Under the pieces are notes generated by a model. The model made no database searches and was not told the DNA's origin. It saw nothing but the letters and a program-made list of their open reading frames with translations. Below are positions 53,699 to 62,380 of a stretch of 64,000 nt of DNA, piece after piece. The translations under genes were made by a program, and so were the position numbers. This DNA comes from DASZIT01 sp963770635 (GTDB lineage: Bacteria > Actinomycetota > Acidimicrobiia > Acidimicrobiales > RAAP-2): positions 210,515 to 274,514 of the forward strand of contig CAVYQI010000002.1 in the NCBI GenBank assembly GCA_963770635.1, in the 5' to 3' direction. Every line of letters starts with the position of its first letter. Positions within the stretch are counted from its first letter, which is position 1.

Positions 53699-54118
53699 TC
53701 AGCGGACCTCGTACCACTCGTAGCGGAGTCGGCTGCCGTCGAGCACTCCTTTTCCGACCGCCTGGACGGCGTTGAGCCAAAGGTAACGGGGGTCGGCGGT
53801 CTCGAACCTGGGTGCCACGTAGATCGGCGAGTTGCCAGGTCCGTCGCTGAGGGCGGTCCGTCCCTGGTACTGGGCGAGGACAACGGCGCCATCGTGGGTC
53901 TGGATGGTGCAGCGCACATCAATCGACCCGACGGGTCCGGTGACGGTCACCCAGTCGGCGCCGGCACGGCCCAGCATGGAGCCCTGGAGACGGTCGCCTT
54001 CGACCGTCAGCTCCACGACCTCGTAGATGAGCCGGACACCGGCGGGTCCCTCTCCGACCATAATTGGCTCGGCCAGGGTCACATCGATGGTGCACAGCGG
54101 GATCAGTTCTAGTGCCAT
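53699..54118 (-). CDS. DUF3237 protein
   Basis: A 139-residue protein from ATG 54118; the longer frame adds a basic stretch that overlaps the hydratase gene. Pattern LELIPLCTIDVTLAEPIMVGEGPAGVRLIYEVVELTVEGDRLQGSMLGRAGADWV, RCTIQTHDGAVVLAQYQGR, YVAPRFETADPRYLWLNAVQAVGKG is DUF3237, a beta-barrel family often near aromatic or lipid catabolic genes with no firm activity. Last gene of the amidohydrolase-hydratase operon. Confidence 0.8.
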   Translation of the reverse strand: MALELIPLCTIDVTLAEPIMVGEGPAGVRLIYEVVELTVEGDRLQGSMLGRAGADWVTVTGPVGSIDVRCTIQTHDGAVVLAQYQGRTALSDGPGNSPIYVAPRFETADPRYLWLNAVQAVGKGVLDGSRLRYEWYEVR

Positions 54119-54125
54119 CCTCCTG

Positions 54126-54935
54126 CTATCGACCGGTCCAGACCGGTTGCCGCTTCTCGGCGAATGCCTTCGGCCCCTCTTTGGCGTCTTCGCTCCCGAA
54201 CACCTCGCCGGCAATCTCCGACTCGATCCGGTACGCCTCTTTCATATCCGTGGCCAGTCCCCGCAGCACCGACTCCTTGGTCTTGCGGACGGCCAGCGGA
54301 CCGTTGGCGGTGATCCGCCGGGCATAGTCGTCGGCCCGCTCCATCAACTGGTCGGCGGTGGTGACCTCGTTGAGCAGGCCCATCTCGAACGCCTTGTCGG
54401 CCCCGATCCGGTCGGCACACAGCAGGAATTCCATCGCCGCCGGGAAGGGGATCTGGCGGGGGAGCCGAACCGTGGTTCCTCCACCCGCGAACAGCCCGCG
54501 CTTGGGCTCGAGCACCCCGAAGGTGGCGGTGTCGACCGCCACCCGGATGTCGCATCCCCCCAGCATCTCCATGCCGCCGGCCACGCAGGTCCCGTTGACG
54601 GCGGCGATGATCGGCTTGTAGAGCTTGACCCCCCGGAGCACCGCCTTCATGCCGTCGTCGAGGCTGTAGCCGCCGATGGAGTCGACCTCGCCAGCCTTGA
54701 TCTTCTTCTGGTGCTCGGTGATCTGCGGGATGTAGGTCTTCAGGTCGGCCCCGACCAGAAACGAATCCTTCACCCCGGTGATCACCGCCACCCAGGCATC
54801 CTCGTCCTCCCCGAAGCGATCCCAGGCACTCCGGAGCTGGAAGAAGTGCTCCATGTCCATGGCGTTCTTCGCCTCGGGGCGGTCGATGGTGATGAGGGCG
54901 ACGTGGTGGTCGTCGACCTGGTAATGGATGGGCAC
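54126..54935 (-). CDS. Enoyl-CoA hydratase/isomerase
   Basis: A 269-residue crotonase: VALITIDRPEAKNAMDMEHFFQLRSAW, oxyanion-hole segment SFLVGADLKTY, PIIAAVNGTCVAGGMEMLGGCDIRVA (GG of the second oxyanion strand) and FGVLEPKRGLFAGGG with the catalytic Glu position in LEPKRGLF. It hydrates trans-2-enoyl-CoA in beta-oxidation. 2 bp downstream of the amidohydrolase stop and 7 bp from DUF3237, so operonic. Confidence 0.92.
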   Translation of the reverse strand: MPIHYQVDDHHVALITIDRPEAKNAMDMEHFFQLRSAWDRFGEDEDAWVAVITGVKDSFLVGADLKTYIPQITEHQKKIKAGEVDSIGGYSLDDGMKAVLRGVKLYKPIIAAVNGTCVAGGMEMLGGCDIRVAVDTATFGVLEPKRGLFAGGGTTVRLPRQIPFPAAMEFLLCADRIGADKAFEMGLLNEVTTADQLMERADDYARRITANGPLAVRKTKESVLRGLATDMKEAYRIESEIAGEVFGSEDAKEGPKAFAEKRQPVWTGR

Positions 54936-54937
54936 CG

Positions 54938-56224
54938 TCAGTCGTCAGCGGTTTTCTTGGCGAAGTTCATCAGGTCGGTGGCGGTGGTCCCCGCCGGCCG
55001 GGCCTTGCCGGTCCGGGCCATCAAGCTGACATCGACGTCGCTGGCCTCCGCTCGCAACGCCCCGACCGTGCACTGTTCCCGGGGACGGACCGCGAACGGG
55101 TCGAATTTGAAGTGGCGCATGGCGTTCAGGTGGGTGATCTTGTTGATTTCGTCATCGGGCACGTCGGCCAGGTACTTCATCGCCATCTCCGGTGCGTGGG
55201 GCCAGGTGGAGTCGGAGTGCGGGTAGTCGCACTCCCAGGTGATGTTGTCCATGTTCAGGTACCGGCGGTTGGCCACCCCGAAGGCGTCATCGATGAAGCA
55301 GGTGATGACCCGTTCCTTGAACACCTGACTCGGGAGCAGGTCCCCGAAGTCCTGACCGGTCCAGGCATGATGGTGCTCGTAGACGTAGTCGACCCGTTCG
55401 AGCAGGTAGGGAATCCAACCGATCCCTCCTTCGGACAGGGCGATCCGGAGGTCGGGGAACTTCCGCAGCACCGGCGACCACAGCAGGTCGGCCGCCGCCT
55501 GGACGATGTTCATGGGTTGCAGGGAGATGAGCACGTCGATCGGGGCCTCGACCGAGGTGATGACCAACTGGGACGAGGACCCGATGTGCATGCACACCAC
55601 GGTTCCCTCATCCGAGCAGGCCTGCCAGAACGGGTCCCAGCTGCTGGAATGGAGGCTGGGCCAGCCCAGCTTCTCCGGGTTCTCCGAAAAGGTCACCGCG
55701 TGGCAGCCCTTCTTGGCCACCCGCTTGACCTCGGCGGCGGCCAGCTCCGGATCCCAGATGGCGGGCAGCGACAACGGGATGAACCGTCCGGGCGCGGCGC
55801 CGCACCATCCCTCGATGTGCCAGTCGTTGTAGGCCTGGATCATGGCCAGCGCCACCTCCTTGTCCTCGGTGCGGGCGAACAGCTGCCCGCAGAACTGGGG
55901 GAAGGAGGGGAAGTTCATGGACCCGAGCACCCCGTTGGCGTTCATGTCCCGGATCCGCTCGTGGACGTCGAAGCATCCGGGTCGCATGTCGTCGAGCGAG
56001 GTGGGCTCGATGCCGTACTCCTCCGGCGGGCGGCCGACCACCGCGTTGAGCCCGATGTTGGGCATCTCGTTGCCGTCGTAGGTCCAGACGTCGGTGCCGT
56101 CCGGCTTCTTGATCATCTTGGGCGCCAGGTCCTGGTACTTGGCCGGGAGCCGGCCGTCGAACATGTCGGGTGGCTCGACGATGTGGTCGTCCACGCTTAC
56201 GAGAATCAGGTCCTCGGCACGCAT
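54938..56224 (-). CDS. Amidohydrolase-2 family (ACMSD-like) metal-dependent hydrolase
   Basis: A 428-residue protein from ATG 56224 (an upstream frame overlaps the operator). The start MRAEDLILVSVDDHIVEPPDMF includes the DxH metal motif; H-containing strands VVCMHIGSSSQ and ITWECDYPHSDSTWP give further ligands. This TIM-barrel family includes ACMSD-type decarboxylases and hydrolases, and similar proteins cluster with acyl-CoA degradation genes in actinobacteria. First gene of a three-gene operon; a near-perfect copy of the CTGAC motif lies 44 bp upstream. Confidence 0.85.
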   Translation of the reverse strand: MRAEDLILVSVDDHIVEPPDMFDGRLPAKYQDLAPKMIKKPDGTDVWTYDGNEMPNIGLNAVVGRPPEEYGIEPTSLDDMRPGCFDVHERIRDMNANGVLGSMNFPSFPQFCGQLFARTEDKEVALAMIQAYNDWHIEGWCGAAPGRFIPLSLPAIWDPELAAAEVKRVAKKGCHAVTFSENPEKLGWPSLHSSSWDPFWQACSDEGTVVCMHIGSSSQLVITSVEAPIDVLISLQPMNIVQAAADLLWSPVLRKFPDLRIALSEGGIGWIPYLLERVDYVYEHHHAWTGQDFGDLLPSQVFKERVITCFIDDAFGVANRRYLNMDNITWECDYPHSDSTWPHAPEMAMKYLADVPDDEINKITHLNAMRHFKFDPFAVRPREQCTVGALRAEASDVDVSLMARTGKARPAGTTATDLMNFAKKTADD

Positions 56225-56267
56225 CAGGCATCCTCCCCTTTGAGATCCGTGGCCAGGCCGGTGATGC

Positions 56268-56283
56268 CTGACGCCGGTGTCAT
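56268..56283. promoter_or_regulatory. CTGAC-N6-GTCAG-like site (site 4)
   Basis: CTGACGCCGGTGTCAT matches nine of ten fixed bases and lies in the 91-bp gap upstream of the amidohydrolase operon. Confidence 0.6.
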
Positions 56284-56315
56284 GCAGACTATCCACCGCC
56301 CGACCGGGTTGCGAT

Positions 56316-57875
56316 TCAGAGGTTGGCGGCGTTGCCGCCGTTCCCGTCGGGGGCGATCTTCACCGTGCGCCCGATCAGCTCCTCGGATTCGGCGGCTTCC
56401 AAACTCGCCGGATCGGTGAGCCGGGCGTAGCACCGGGCCGCGGCCCGGTGCGGGTCGGCGGCCGACGGTGCCTCCAGGTCACAGACCAGTGCCGCCCACT
56501 CCGGCGCTCCGTCCCGCCCGTGGACCACCGAGTAGGTGGCCACCCGGGCCGGTCCCTCGAATGACTCGACGATCGGGGTCTCGTCCATGGCCGCCTGCGC
56601 CGCCACCGCCGCGTCGTCCGGGGGGACCAGCAGCCCCGGCGTGGTCGAGTAGGCGGCGAAGACGTGCTTGTGCATGTGCATCCCGACGCCGGTGACCATC
56701 CCGAGGGCTCCGGGGTCGGCCCGCAGGGTGTCGACCATGGCGGCCAGCGAATGGGTGAGGTAGTTGCTGCCCGGTCCGCCGTGGTAGGCCAGGCCGCCGG
56801 TCACGGTGACCGGCCGGTCGGGCGGGGTGGTGGGCTCCGAGCTTCGGGCCGAGCCCGGCTCGATGCCGAGGGCGTCGAGGGCGAACTCGATCGAACTGGT
56901 GAAGCACGAATACAGATCCAGGTGGGCGACCTCTTCGGCCACAACGCCGGCCCCCTGCAGTGCCGCGGTACTGGCGGCCTCCATCGCCCCCGACCGCCAC
57001 AGGTCGGACCGCCGGGCCACCGCCGGCGGGTCCTCGGCGTAGCCCCACCCCCGGAGGTAGACCCGCTGATCGGCCGGCACCCCCAGCGAATCGGCGGTGG
57101 CGTCGCTGGCCACCAGTACGGCGGCGGCCATGTCCACGTCCATGATGGCGGTCATGAGTTTGGAGTAGGGGTAGCCGACCATCCGGTTCTGGACGGTCGG
57201 CCCGAGGATCTCTTCCACCCCCCGAAGGGCGGGGAACCAGGCATCGGGATTGGCGGCGGCCACCGCCGTCATCGGGGCGAGCAGTTGGCCGAGCGACCGC
57301 CGGTACTCCTCGAGACCCATCCCTAGATGGGCACGGTGGGCGTTCTCGAACAGCGCGAAGGTGAGCCAGGCCTCGAAGATGGTGTGGGTCACCTCGCCCG
57401 GATGGGGGGGGACGTCGAAGGGGAACGGGCGTCGCTCGTCGGGCCGGAAGCTCCAGGCCGGCTTGCGCCCCTCCTTGGCCAGCCGTCGCTTGGTGGCCAA
57501 GGCTTCGGCCCCGACCACCAGGGCCAGATCGAGATCACCGCGCAGGATGTCCCGGGCCGCGCTCGACACGATGGACTGGGGGACATTGCCGCCGATCCCC
57601 GAATAGTTGGCGACTTTCGGATCCGCCCCCAACCGCTCGGCCAGGCGGGCGGCAGGATCGTCGTACTGCCAGGCCTGGCAGTAGACGACGTCGATCCGCT
57701 CGAGCCGCTCGATGGTGCCGGGGTGGCCGGTGTCGGCATCGGCCCGCCGGGCCACCTCCTCCCACATGGCCAACGGCTCGGGGGCGCCGTCCGGACCGCA
57801 GTCGTCGGGGTGCCAGGTGTGCCGACCGACTCCGATCAGGCAGGGTTGGCGCGGGTCCCGGCGAGGGGAGGCCAC
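56316..57875 (-). CDS. Thiolase-like protein with C-terminal extra domain
   Basis: A 519-residue thiolase-superfamily protein: ARDILRGDLDLALVVGAEALATKRRL (thiolase core), LDLYSCFTSSIEFALDALGI, VTGGLAYHGGPGSNYLTHSLAAMVDTLRADPG, then a ~100-residue C-terminal domain (VESFEGPARVATYSVVHGRDGAPEWAALVCDLE) of the kind found in TLP1-like proteins. The usual nucleophile Cys is replaced: GIGGNVPQSIVSSAARDI has no Cys at that position. So it may act as a non-thiolase or partner subunit. It is 3 bp from the acyl-CoA dehydrogenase gene on the same strand. Confidence 0.82.
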   Translation of the reverse strand: MASPRRDPRQPCLIGVGRHTWHPDDCGPDGAPEPLAMWEEVARRADADTGHPGTIERLERIDVVYCQAWQYDDPAARLAERLGADPKVANYSGIGGNVPQSIVSSAARDILRGDLDLALVVGAEALATKRRLAKEGRKPAWSFRPDERRPFPFDVPPHPGEVTHTIFEAWLTFALFENAHRAHLGMGLEEYRRSLGQLLAPMTAVAAANPDAWFPALRGVEEILGPTVQNRMVGYPYSKLMTAIMDVDMAAAVLVASDATADSLGVPADQRVYLRGWGYAEDPPAVARRSDLWRSGAMEAASTAALQGAGVVAEEVAHLDLYSCFTSSIEFALDALGIEPGSARSSEPTTPPDRPVTVTGGLAYHGGPGSNYLTHSLAAMVDTLRADPGALGMVTGVGMHMHKHVFAAYSTTPGLLVPPDDAAVAAQAAMDETPIVESFEGPARVATYSVVHGRDGAPEWAALVCDLEAPSAADPHRAAARCYARLTDPASLEAAESEELIGRTVKIAPDGNGGNAANL

Positions 57876-57878
57876 CGG

Positions 57879-59087
57879 TCAGGACTGCCGGGCCCGACCC
57901 GGCAGTTTGATGGCCCGGTCGGCGATGATGTTCTTCTGCACCTCGGTCGATCCGCCTCCGATGGTCGAGTACCGCTGGAACGAGTAGAGCCGGGTCCACT
58001 TGCCCCGGTCCACCGCGTCGGCCCCGCCCCGGGCCAGGAGTCCGGCCGGGCCGAGGAGGTCCACCGCCAACTCGGCCAAGGTCTGGGCCAGCATCGACCA
58101 TTGGAGCTTGGAGAACGGGACCTCGGGCCAGTTCTTCTCGCCCCGCATCACCTTGCTCAGCGCCCGGTAGACCAGCAGGCGGGTCAGCTCGATCTCCGTC
58201 CACGCCCGGGCCAGCCGGTCCGCCATCACCGGGTCGTCCAGCGCCTCGGGATTGAGGGCGCGGGCCGTCTCCACCATGGCCCGGAGGTCGGCGGCCAGGC
58301 TGGTGATCTGGCCGGCGATGCCCACCCGCTCGAACCCGAGGGTGCTCATGGCCACCATCCAGCCCTCGCCCTCCCCGCCCAGGCGGCAGTCGACCGGGAC
58401 CTCGACGTCGCGGAAGTAGACCTCGTTGAACATCTCCTCGCCGGACATGTCCCGGATCGGCCGGACTTCCACCCCGGGCGACTCGAGGTCGACGATGAAG
58501 GCGGTGATGCCTTCGTGCTTGGCCCCCCGCTCGATGGCGGTGGGATCGGTGCGGAACAGGAACAGCCCCCACTTGGCCAGGTGGGCGGTGGAGATCCAGA
58601 TCTTCTGGCCGTTCACCAGGTAGTGGTCACCGACCAGGATCGCCAGGGTGCGGAGGTTGGCCAGGTCGTTGCCGGCGTCGGGCTCGGAGAACCCCTGGCA
58701 CCAGTGGTCGTCGCCGTTGATGATGTTCGGGAGCCAGCGGTTCTTCTGCTCCTCGGTTCCCCACTGGATGAGCATGGGGCCGATCTGCCAGATGCCGTTG
58801 GTGTTGTACATCCCCGGTGTCCGGTACTCGGCCATCAACTCCGAGTAGATGAGGCGCTGGACCGCGGTCGTCTCCCGCCCGCCCCATTCGGTCGACCAGT
58901 GGACCGCGGCCCAGCCGCCCTCGTTCATCAACCGCTGCCACGCCTTGCGGCGCTCCTGCGACGGGACCCCGGCCGCCCGCTGGTCTTCGTCGTCGGTTTC
59001 GATCAGAAACCGCTCCAGATGTTCGTCGAGCCAGCCCCGCAGCTCGTCACGGAACGCCTCGTCCTCGGGGGCCAGGGAGAAATCCAC
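57879..59087 (-). CDS. Acyl-CoA dehydrogenase
   Basis: A 402-residue FAD-dependent ACAD: MDFSLAPEDEAFRDELRGWLDEHL, flavin/acyl segments WCQGFSEPDAGNDLANLRT and YLVNGQKIWISTAHLAKWGLFLFRTD, and the C-terminal helical core ending YSTIGGGSTEVQKNIIADRAIKLPG, the RSTE-type helix. Large-subunit FadE type. It introduces the trans-2 double bond. Upstream of the thiolase-like gene in an operon. It might pair with the smaller ACAD at 60234-61328, as actinobacterial FadE heteromers do. Confidence 0.94.
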   Translation of the reverse strand: MDFSLAPEDEAFRDELRGWLDEHLERFLIETDDEDQRAAGVPSQERRKAWQRLMNEGGWAAVHWSTEWGGRETTAVQRLIYSELMAEYRTPGMYNTNGIWQIGPMLIQWGTEEQKNRWLPNIINGDDHWCQGFSEPDAGNDLANLRTLAILVGDHYLVNGQKIWISTAHLAKWGLFLFRTDPTAIERGAKHEGITAFIVDLESPGVEVRPIRDMSGEEMFNEVYFRDVEVPVDCRLGGEGEGWMVAMSTLGFERVGIAGQITSLAADLRAMVETARALNPEALDDPVMADRLARAWTEIELTRLLVYRALSKVMRGEKNWPEVPFSKLQWSMLAQTLAELAVDLLGPAGLLARGGADAVDRGKWTRLYSFQRYSTIGGGSTEVQKNIIADRAIKLPGRARQS

Positions 59088-59116
59088 GGGCGAAGCCTAC
59101 CCAACCGGCTCCGGCG

Positions 59117-60064
59117 TCAATGGGTGAGAGGTGGTGGCAGCGTGTCCGATGGCACGGTCGGCCGCACCGTCCGGGGCTGGTACCGGGGAGCCAGCAAGTC
59201 GCCGCCCGACCCACCGTCCCCCTTGAAGGCGGCGATCACCTTGGAGTGGGACAGCGAGTAGCCGCCGATGAACAGGATCAGGAGGGAGAAGGCTTCGAGG
59301 GGCCCTCGGGCCCCTGCGGTCTGGAGGTTGTCACCGAACAGGGCGATGCCGATGGCGATGCTGACCAGGGGGTCGATCAGCACGATGGCAGTCTGGGACG
59401 CCCCGATGGGCCCGGCGTGGAAGGCGTTCTGGGTGAGGAACACCGAGGCCGCCCCGAAGGTCGCCAGCGCGTAGGTCTGCCAATGCCAGAAGATGCTCAC
59501 CCAATCCAACGCGAAGAAGTGGGAGACGACTTTGGTCATGGCCGCGGTGAAGGCATAACCGATGGCGGCCGACGTGCCGAACATGGAGGCCCGCCACCAC
59601 CTCGGGCCGTTGAGGGCGAGGACCAGCGTGATGACCATTGCCGCCACACACGCCCCGCCGACGATCCCCCAGTCGAGGTTGTCGGGAAGCTGGTTCCCTC
59701 CGATCGGCGCCGCGAACACCAGGAACCCGGCGAGGCCGGCAGACGCCATCCCCACCCCCACCCAGTCGCGGGGTCCGACCCGGTAGCCGAACCGCGTGGA
59801 GAGGATGAAGACCAGGAACAGGATCTCGGTGACCAGGATCGGTTGCACCTGGCTCAGCCGGCCGAAGTGGAGGGCCAGGGCTTGGAGGATGAACGAGACG
59901 ATCATCAGCGCGAACCCGGCCAGCCACACTTTCCTGCGCAGGGCGTGGGCCATCAGGCTCAATTTGAGGGTGTGCTCTCCCTCGGCGTCCTCCACGCCCA
60001 AGCGCTGGAGCACACTGATCAGTGCGTTCGAAAAGGCCGCCCCGAGGGCGAGGAAGAAGACCAT
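59117..60064 (-). CDS. EamA/DMT-like transporter
   Basis: A 315-residue membrane protein from ATG 60064. Ten hydrophobic segments in two repeats (FFLALGAAFSNALISVLQRL; VWLAGFALMIVSFILQALALHFGRLSQVQPILVTEILFLVFILS; WVGVGMASAGLAGFLVFAAPI; IVGGACVAAMVITLVLAL; TYALATFGAASVFLTQNAFHAGPIGASQTAIVLIDPLVSIAIGIALFG; AFSLLILFIGGYSLSHS) fit the drug/metabolite transporter family. The charged C-terminal tail is extra. Divergent from the ACAD gene with CTGAC site 3 between. Substrate unknown. Confidence 0.82.
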   Translation of the reverse strand: MVFFLALGAAFSNALISVLQRLGVEDAEGEHTLKLSLMAHALRRKVWLAGFALMIVSFILQALALHFGRLSQVQPILVTEILFLVFILSTRFGYRVGPRDWVGVGMASAGLAGFLVFAAPIGGNQLPDNLDWGIVGGACVAAMVITLVLALNGPRWWRASMFGTSAAIGYAFTAAMTKVVSHFFALDWVSIFWHWQTYALATFGAASVFLTQNAFHAGPIGASQTAIVLIDPLVSIAIGIALFGDNLQTAGARGPLEAFSLLILFIGGYSLSHSKVIAAFKGDGGSGGDLLAPRYQPRTVRPTVPSDTLPPPLTH

Positions 60065-60156
60065 GGAATTGCCCTCAGTGTAGGAGGGCCGATCCTCGGC
60101 CGGTGCGGATCGTTCCACGTCGCCCCTCCAGGTCGGCCCGGGTGCGCCGGTCTACA

Positions 60157-60172
60157 CTGACGGAGCTGTCAG
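60157..60172. promoter_or_regulatory. CTGAC-N6-GTCAG inverted repeat (site 3)
   Basis: CTGACGGAGCTGTCAG in the 169-bp gap between the EamA-like gene (-) and the acyl-CoA dehydrogenase gene (+). Confidence 0.75.
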
Positions 60173-60233
60173 GGTCGTGTCACCGCCGGTGGGTGGCGCC
60201 AGAGGATGCAGGAAGGCTGGGCACCCGAAGACG

Positions 60234-61328
60234 ATGGACTTCACCTATGACGCCGAGCAAGAGGCGCTCCGAGACGTCGCCCGCCAGGCCATGGATCGCG
60301 AGGTCGGGGGTGGTCGGCTGCGGGAGATGGCGGATGATCCCGAAGGCCTCGACGATGCCCTCTGGACGACGCTGGTCGAGTTGGGTTGGACTGGACTGGT
60401 CATCCCCGAGGCCTTCGGCGGAGCCGGAGCCGGCCTGTCCGACCTGTGCATCGTCCTGACCGAGACCGGACGGGTGCCGTTGCCGGGCCCGTTCTTCTCG
60501 TCGGCGGTCATGGCCACCCTGGCGGCCAAGGCGCTCGGAGCCGACGATCTGCTCGCCGACCTGGCGTCGGGCCGGACCCGGGGAACGGTGGCCCTCCACG
60601 AGTTCGGTCACGGCGACCCTCTGGGCAACCTACGGACCCGGGCCCGACGGAGAGGTGCGGTCTGGGTCCTCGACGGCCTGAAGCCGCTGGTGATCGACGG
60701 CCATACCGCCGACTGGGCCATCGTGGTGGCCGGCACCGAGGAGGGCCGACGCTCGTTTCTGGTCGAGAAGCCGGACGCCGAACCCGTCCCGACCCTGGAT
60801 CCGACCCGGAAGGCCGGCCGGCTGGAATTGCACGATCGGCCGTGCCTCCCCGTCGGTCCCGTCGGCAATCAGGCGTCCATCTGGCACCGGGTGCTGGACG
60901 ACATCTCGGTGGGGTTGGCGGCCGAGACCCTCGGGACCGCCGACCGGGCGTTGCAGTTGGCCATCGGCTACACCACCGAGCGGGTGGTGTTCGACCAACC
61001 GGTGGCATCGTTTCAAGTCGTGAAGCACAAGATCGTCGATATGTTCCACCAGATCGAGATGGCCCGGGTCGCCGTGCAGTTCGCCGCCTGGGCCTCGGAT
61101 GCCGAGGACCCGCAGCGCCAACGGGCGGCGGCCATGGCGGCCGGATACACCGCCGAAGCCGCCATCAAGGTGACCGGTGAGGCCATTCAGCTCCATGGCG
61201 GAGTGGGCTTCACCTGGGCCAATGACGCCCACTTCCTGTTCAAGCGGGCCAAGCAGAACGACGTGCTGATGGGTGGGCACGCCAGTCAGCGCAAGCGCCT
61301 GGCCGCCATGCTGCTCGACACCGCCTGA
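60234..61328 (+). CDS. Acyl-CoA dehydrogenase, FadE small-subunit type
   Basis: A 364-residue ACAD from ATG 60234 (MDFTYDAEQEALRDVARQAMDREVGGGRL; the longer frame would remove the promoter). FGGAGAGLSDLCIVLTETGRVPLPGPFFSSAVMATL is the FadE-like N-domain; SFQVVKHKIVDMFHQIEMARVAVQFAAW and AIQLHGGVGFTWANDAHFLFKRAKQND are the C-terminal core. Such shorter subunits often lack the catalytic base and form heteromers with a second ACAD. Downstream is adenosine deaminase, 4 bp away. Confidence 0.92.
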   Translation: MDFTYDAEQEALRDVARQAMDREVGGGRLREMADDPEGLDDALWTTLVELGWTGLVIPEAFGGAGAGLSDLCIVLTETGRVPLPGPFFSSAVMATLAAKALGADDLLADLASGRTRGTVALHEFGHGDPLGNLRTRARRRGAVWVLDGLKPLVIDGHTADWAIVVAGTEEGRRSFLVEKPDAEPVPTLDPTRKAGRLELHDRPCLPVGPVGNQASIWHRVLDDISVGLAAETLGTADRALQLAIGYTTERVVFDQPVASFQVVKHKIVDMFHQIEMARVAVQFAAWASDAEDPQRQRAAAMAAGYTAEAAIKVTGEAIQLHGGVGFTWANDAHFLFKRAKQNDVLMGGHASQRKRLAAMLLDTA

Positions 61329-61332
61329 CCGG

Positions 61333-62380
61333 TGACCGGTCCCGGCCCCCGGTTGATCGGGCCGCCTTCGTTCGCCGGCTTCCGAAAGCCGAGCTCCATC
61401 TCCACATCGAAGGGACGCTCGAACCGGAGATGATGTTCACGCTGGCTGCCCGCAACCGGGTCGCCCTGCCCTACCCGGACGTCGAGGCGGTCAGACGGGC
61501 CTATGTCTTCGACGACCTCCAGTCGTTCCTCGACCTCTACTACGCCGGCTGCGCGGCGCTCGTCACCGAGCCGGACTTCTACGACCTCACCACTGCCTAC
61601 CTCGATCGGGCCGCCGCCCAGGGCGTCACCCACGCCGAGATCTTCTTCGACCCCCAGACCCACACCGACCGGGGAATCCCGTTCGGTACCGTCGTCGCCG
61701 GGATCCGGCGGGCCCTGGAGGAGGGGCAACGACGGTTGGGCATCTCCTGGCGGCTCATCATGTGCTTCCTCCGGCATCTGAGCGCGGATGCCGCCATGGC
61801 GACGCTGGAGGAGGCGCTCCCGTTCCGGGAGGCGATCACCGCGGTCGGCCTCGACTCCGGAGAACTCGGGAATCCTCCGTCGAAGTTCGAAGCCGTGTTT
61901 CGGCGGGCCCGGGAGGAGGGTTTTCTGGCGGTGGCTCATGCTGGGGAGGAAGCCGGGCCCAGCTACATCTGGGAGGCCCTCGACCTGCTCCAGGTGCGTC
62001 GGATCGACCATGGGATCCACTGCTCGGAGGACCCACTGCTGATGGACCGGCTTCGGGCCGATCACGTGCCGCTGACCGTTTGTCCGCTGTCCAACGTGCA
62101 ACTCGGATCGTTTCCCGACCTTGCCCACCACAACCTGGCGATGCTGCTTCGTCACGGGTTGCGGGTCACGGTGAACTCTGACGACCCGGCCTACTTCGGT
62201 GGGTACGTCGCCGACAACCTGGCGGCGTCGGCCGACGCCCTCGGCCTCGACGACGACGAGATCATCCAACTGGTCCGCAACTCGTTCCTCGCATCATTTC
62301 TGGACGAGGCCGATCAGCGCGAGCGGCTAGCGGCGGTCGACGCGGCGGTCGTCGCCCACCGGGGCGAGGAGGGAAGCTAG
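61333..62380 (+). CDS. Adenosine deaminase-family protein; start uncertain
   Basis: The zinc motif HLHIEG (61391-61408) lies upstream of the first ATG (61430), so the start must be earlier. GTG 61333 is one base out of frame; one missing C in GGCCCCC would give MTGPGPPVDRAAFVRRLPKAELHLHIEG. Otherwise an in-frame non-ATG start must be used. The rest is intact: GLDSGELGNPPSKFEAVFRRAREEGF, the active-site HAGEEAGP, RIDHGIHC, NSDDPAYFGGY. It deaminates adenosine, adenine or a related purine base; bacterial members vary. Overlaps the amine oxidase gene end by 4 bp, convergent. Confidence 0.85.

Noticed and set aside
57327..59261. Plus-strand 644-codon frame across the thiolase-like and acyl-CoA dehydrogenase genes
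   Set aside because: Antisense shadow; both minus-strand genes carry full family motifs.
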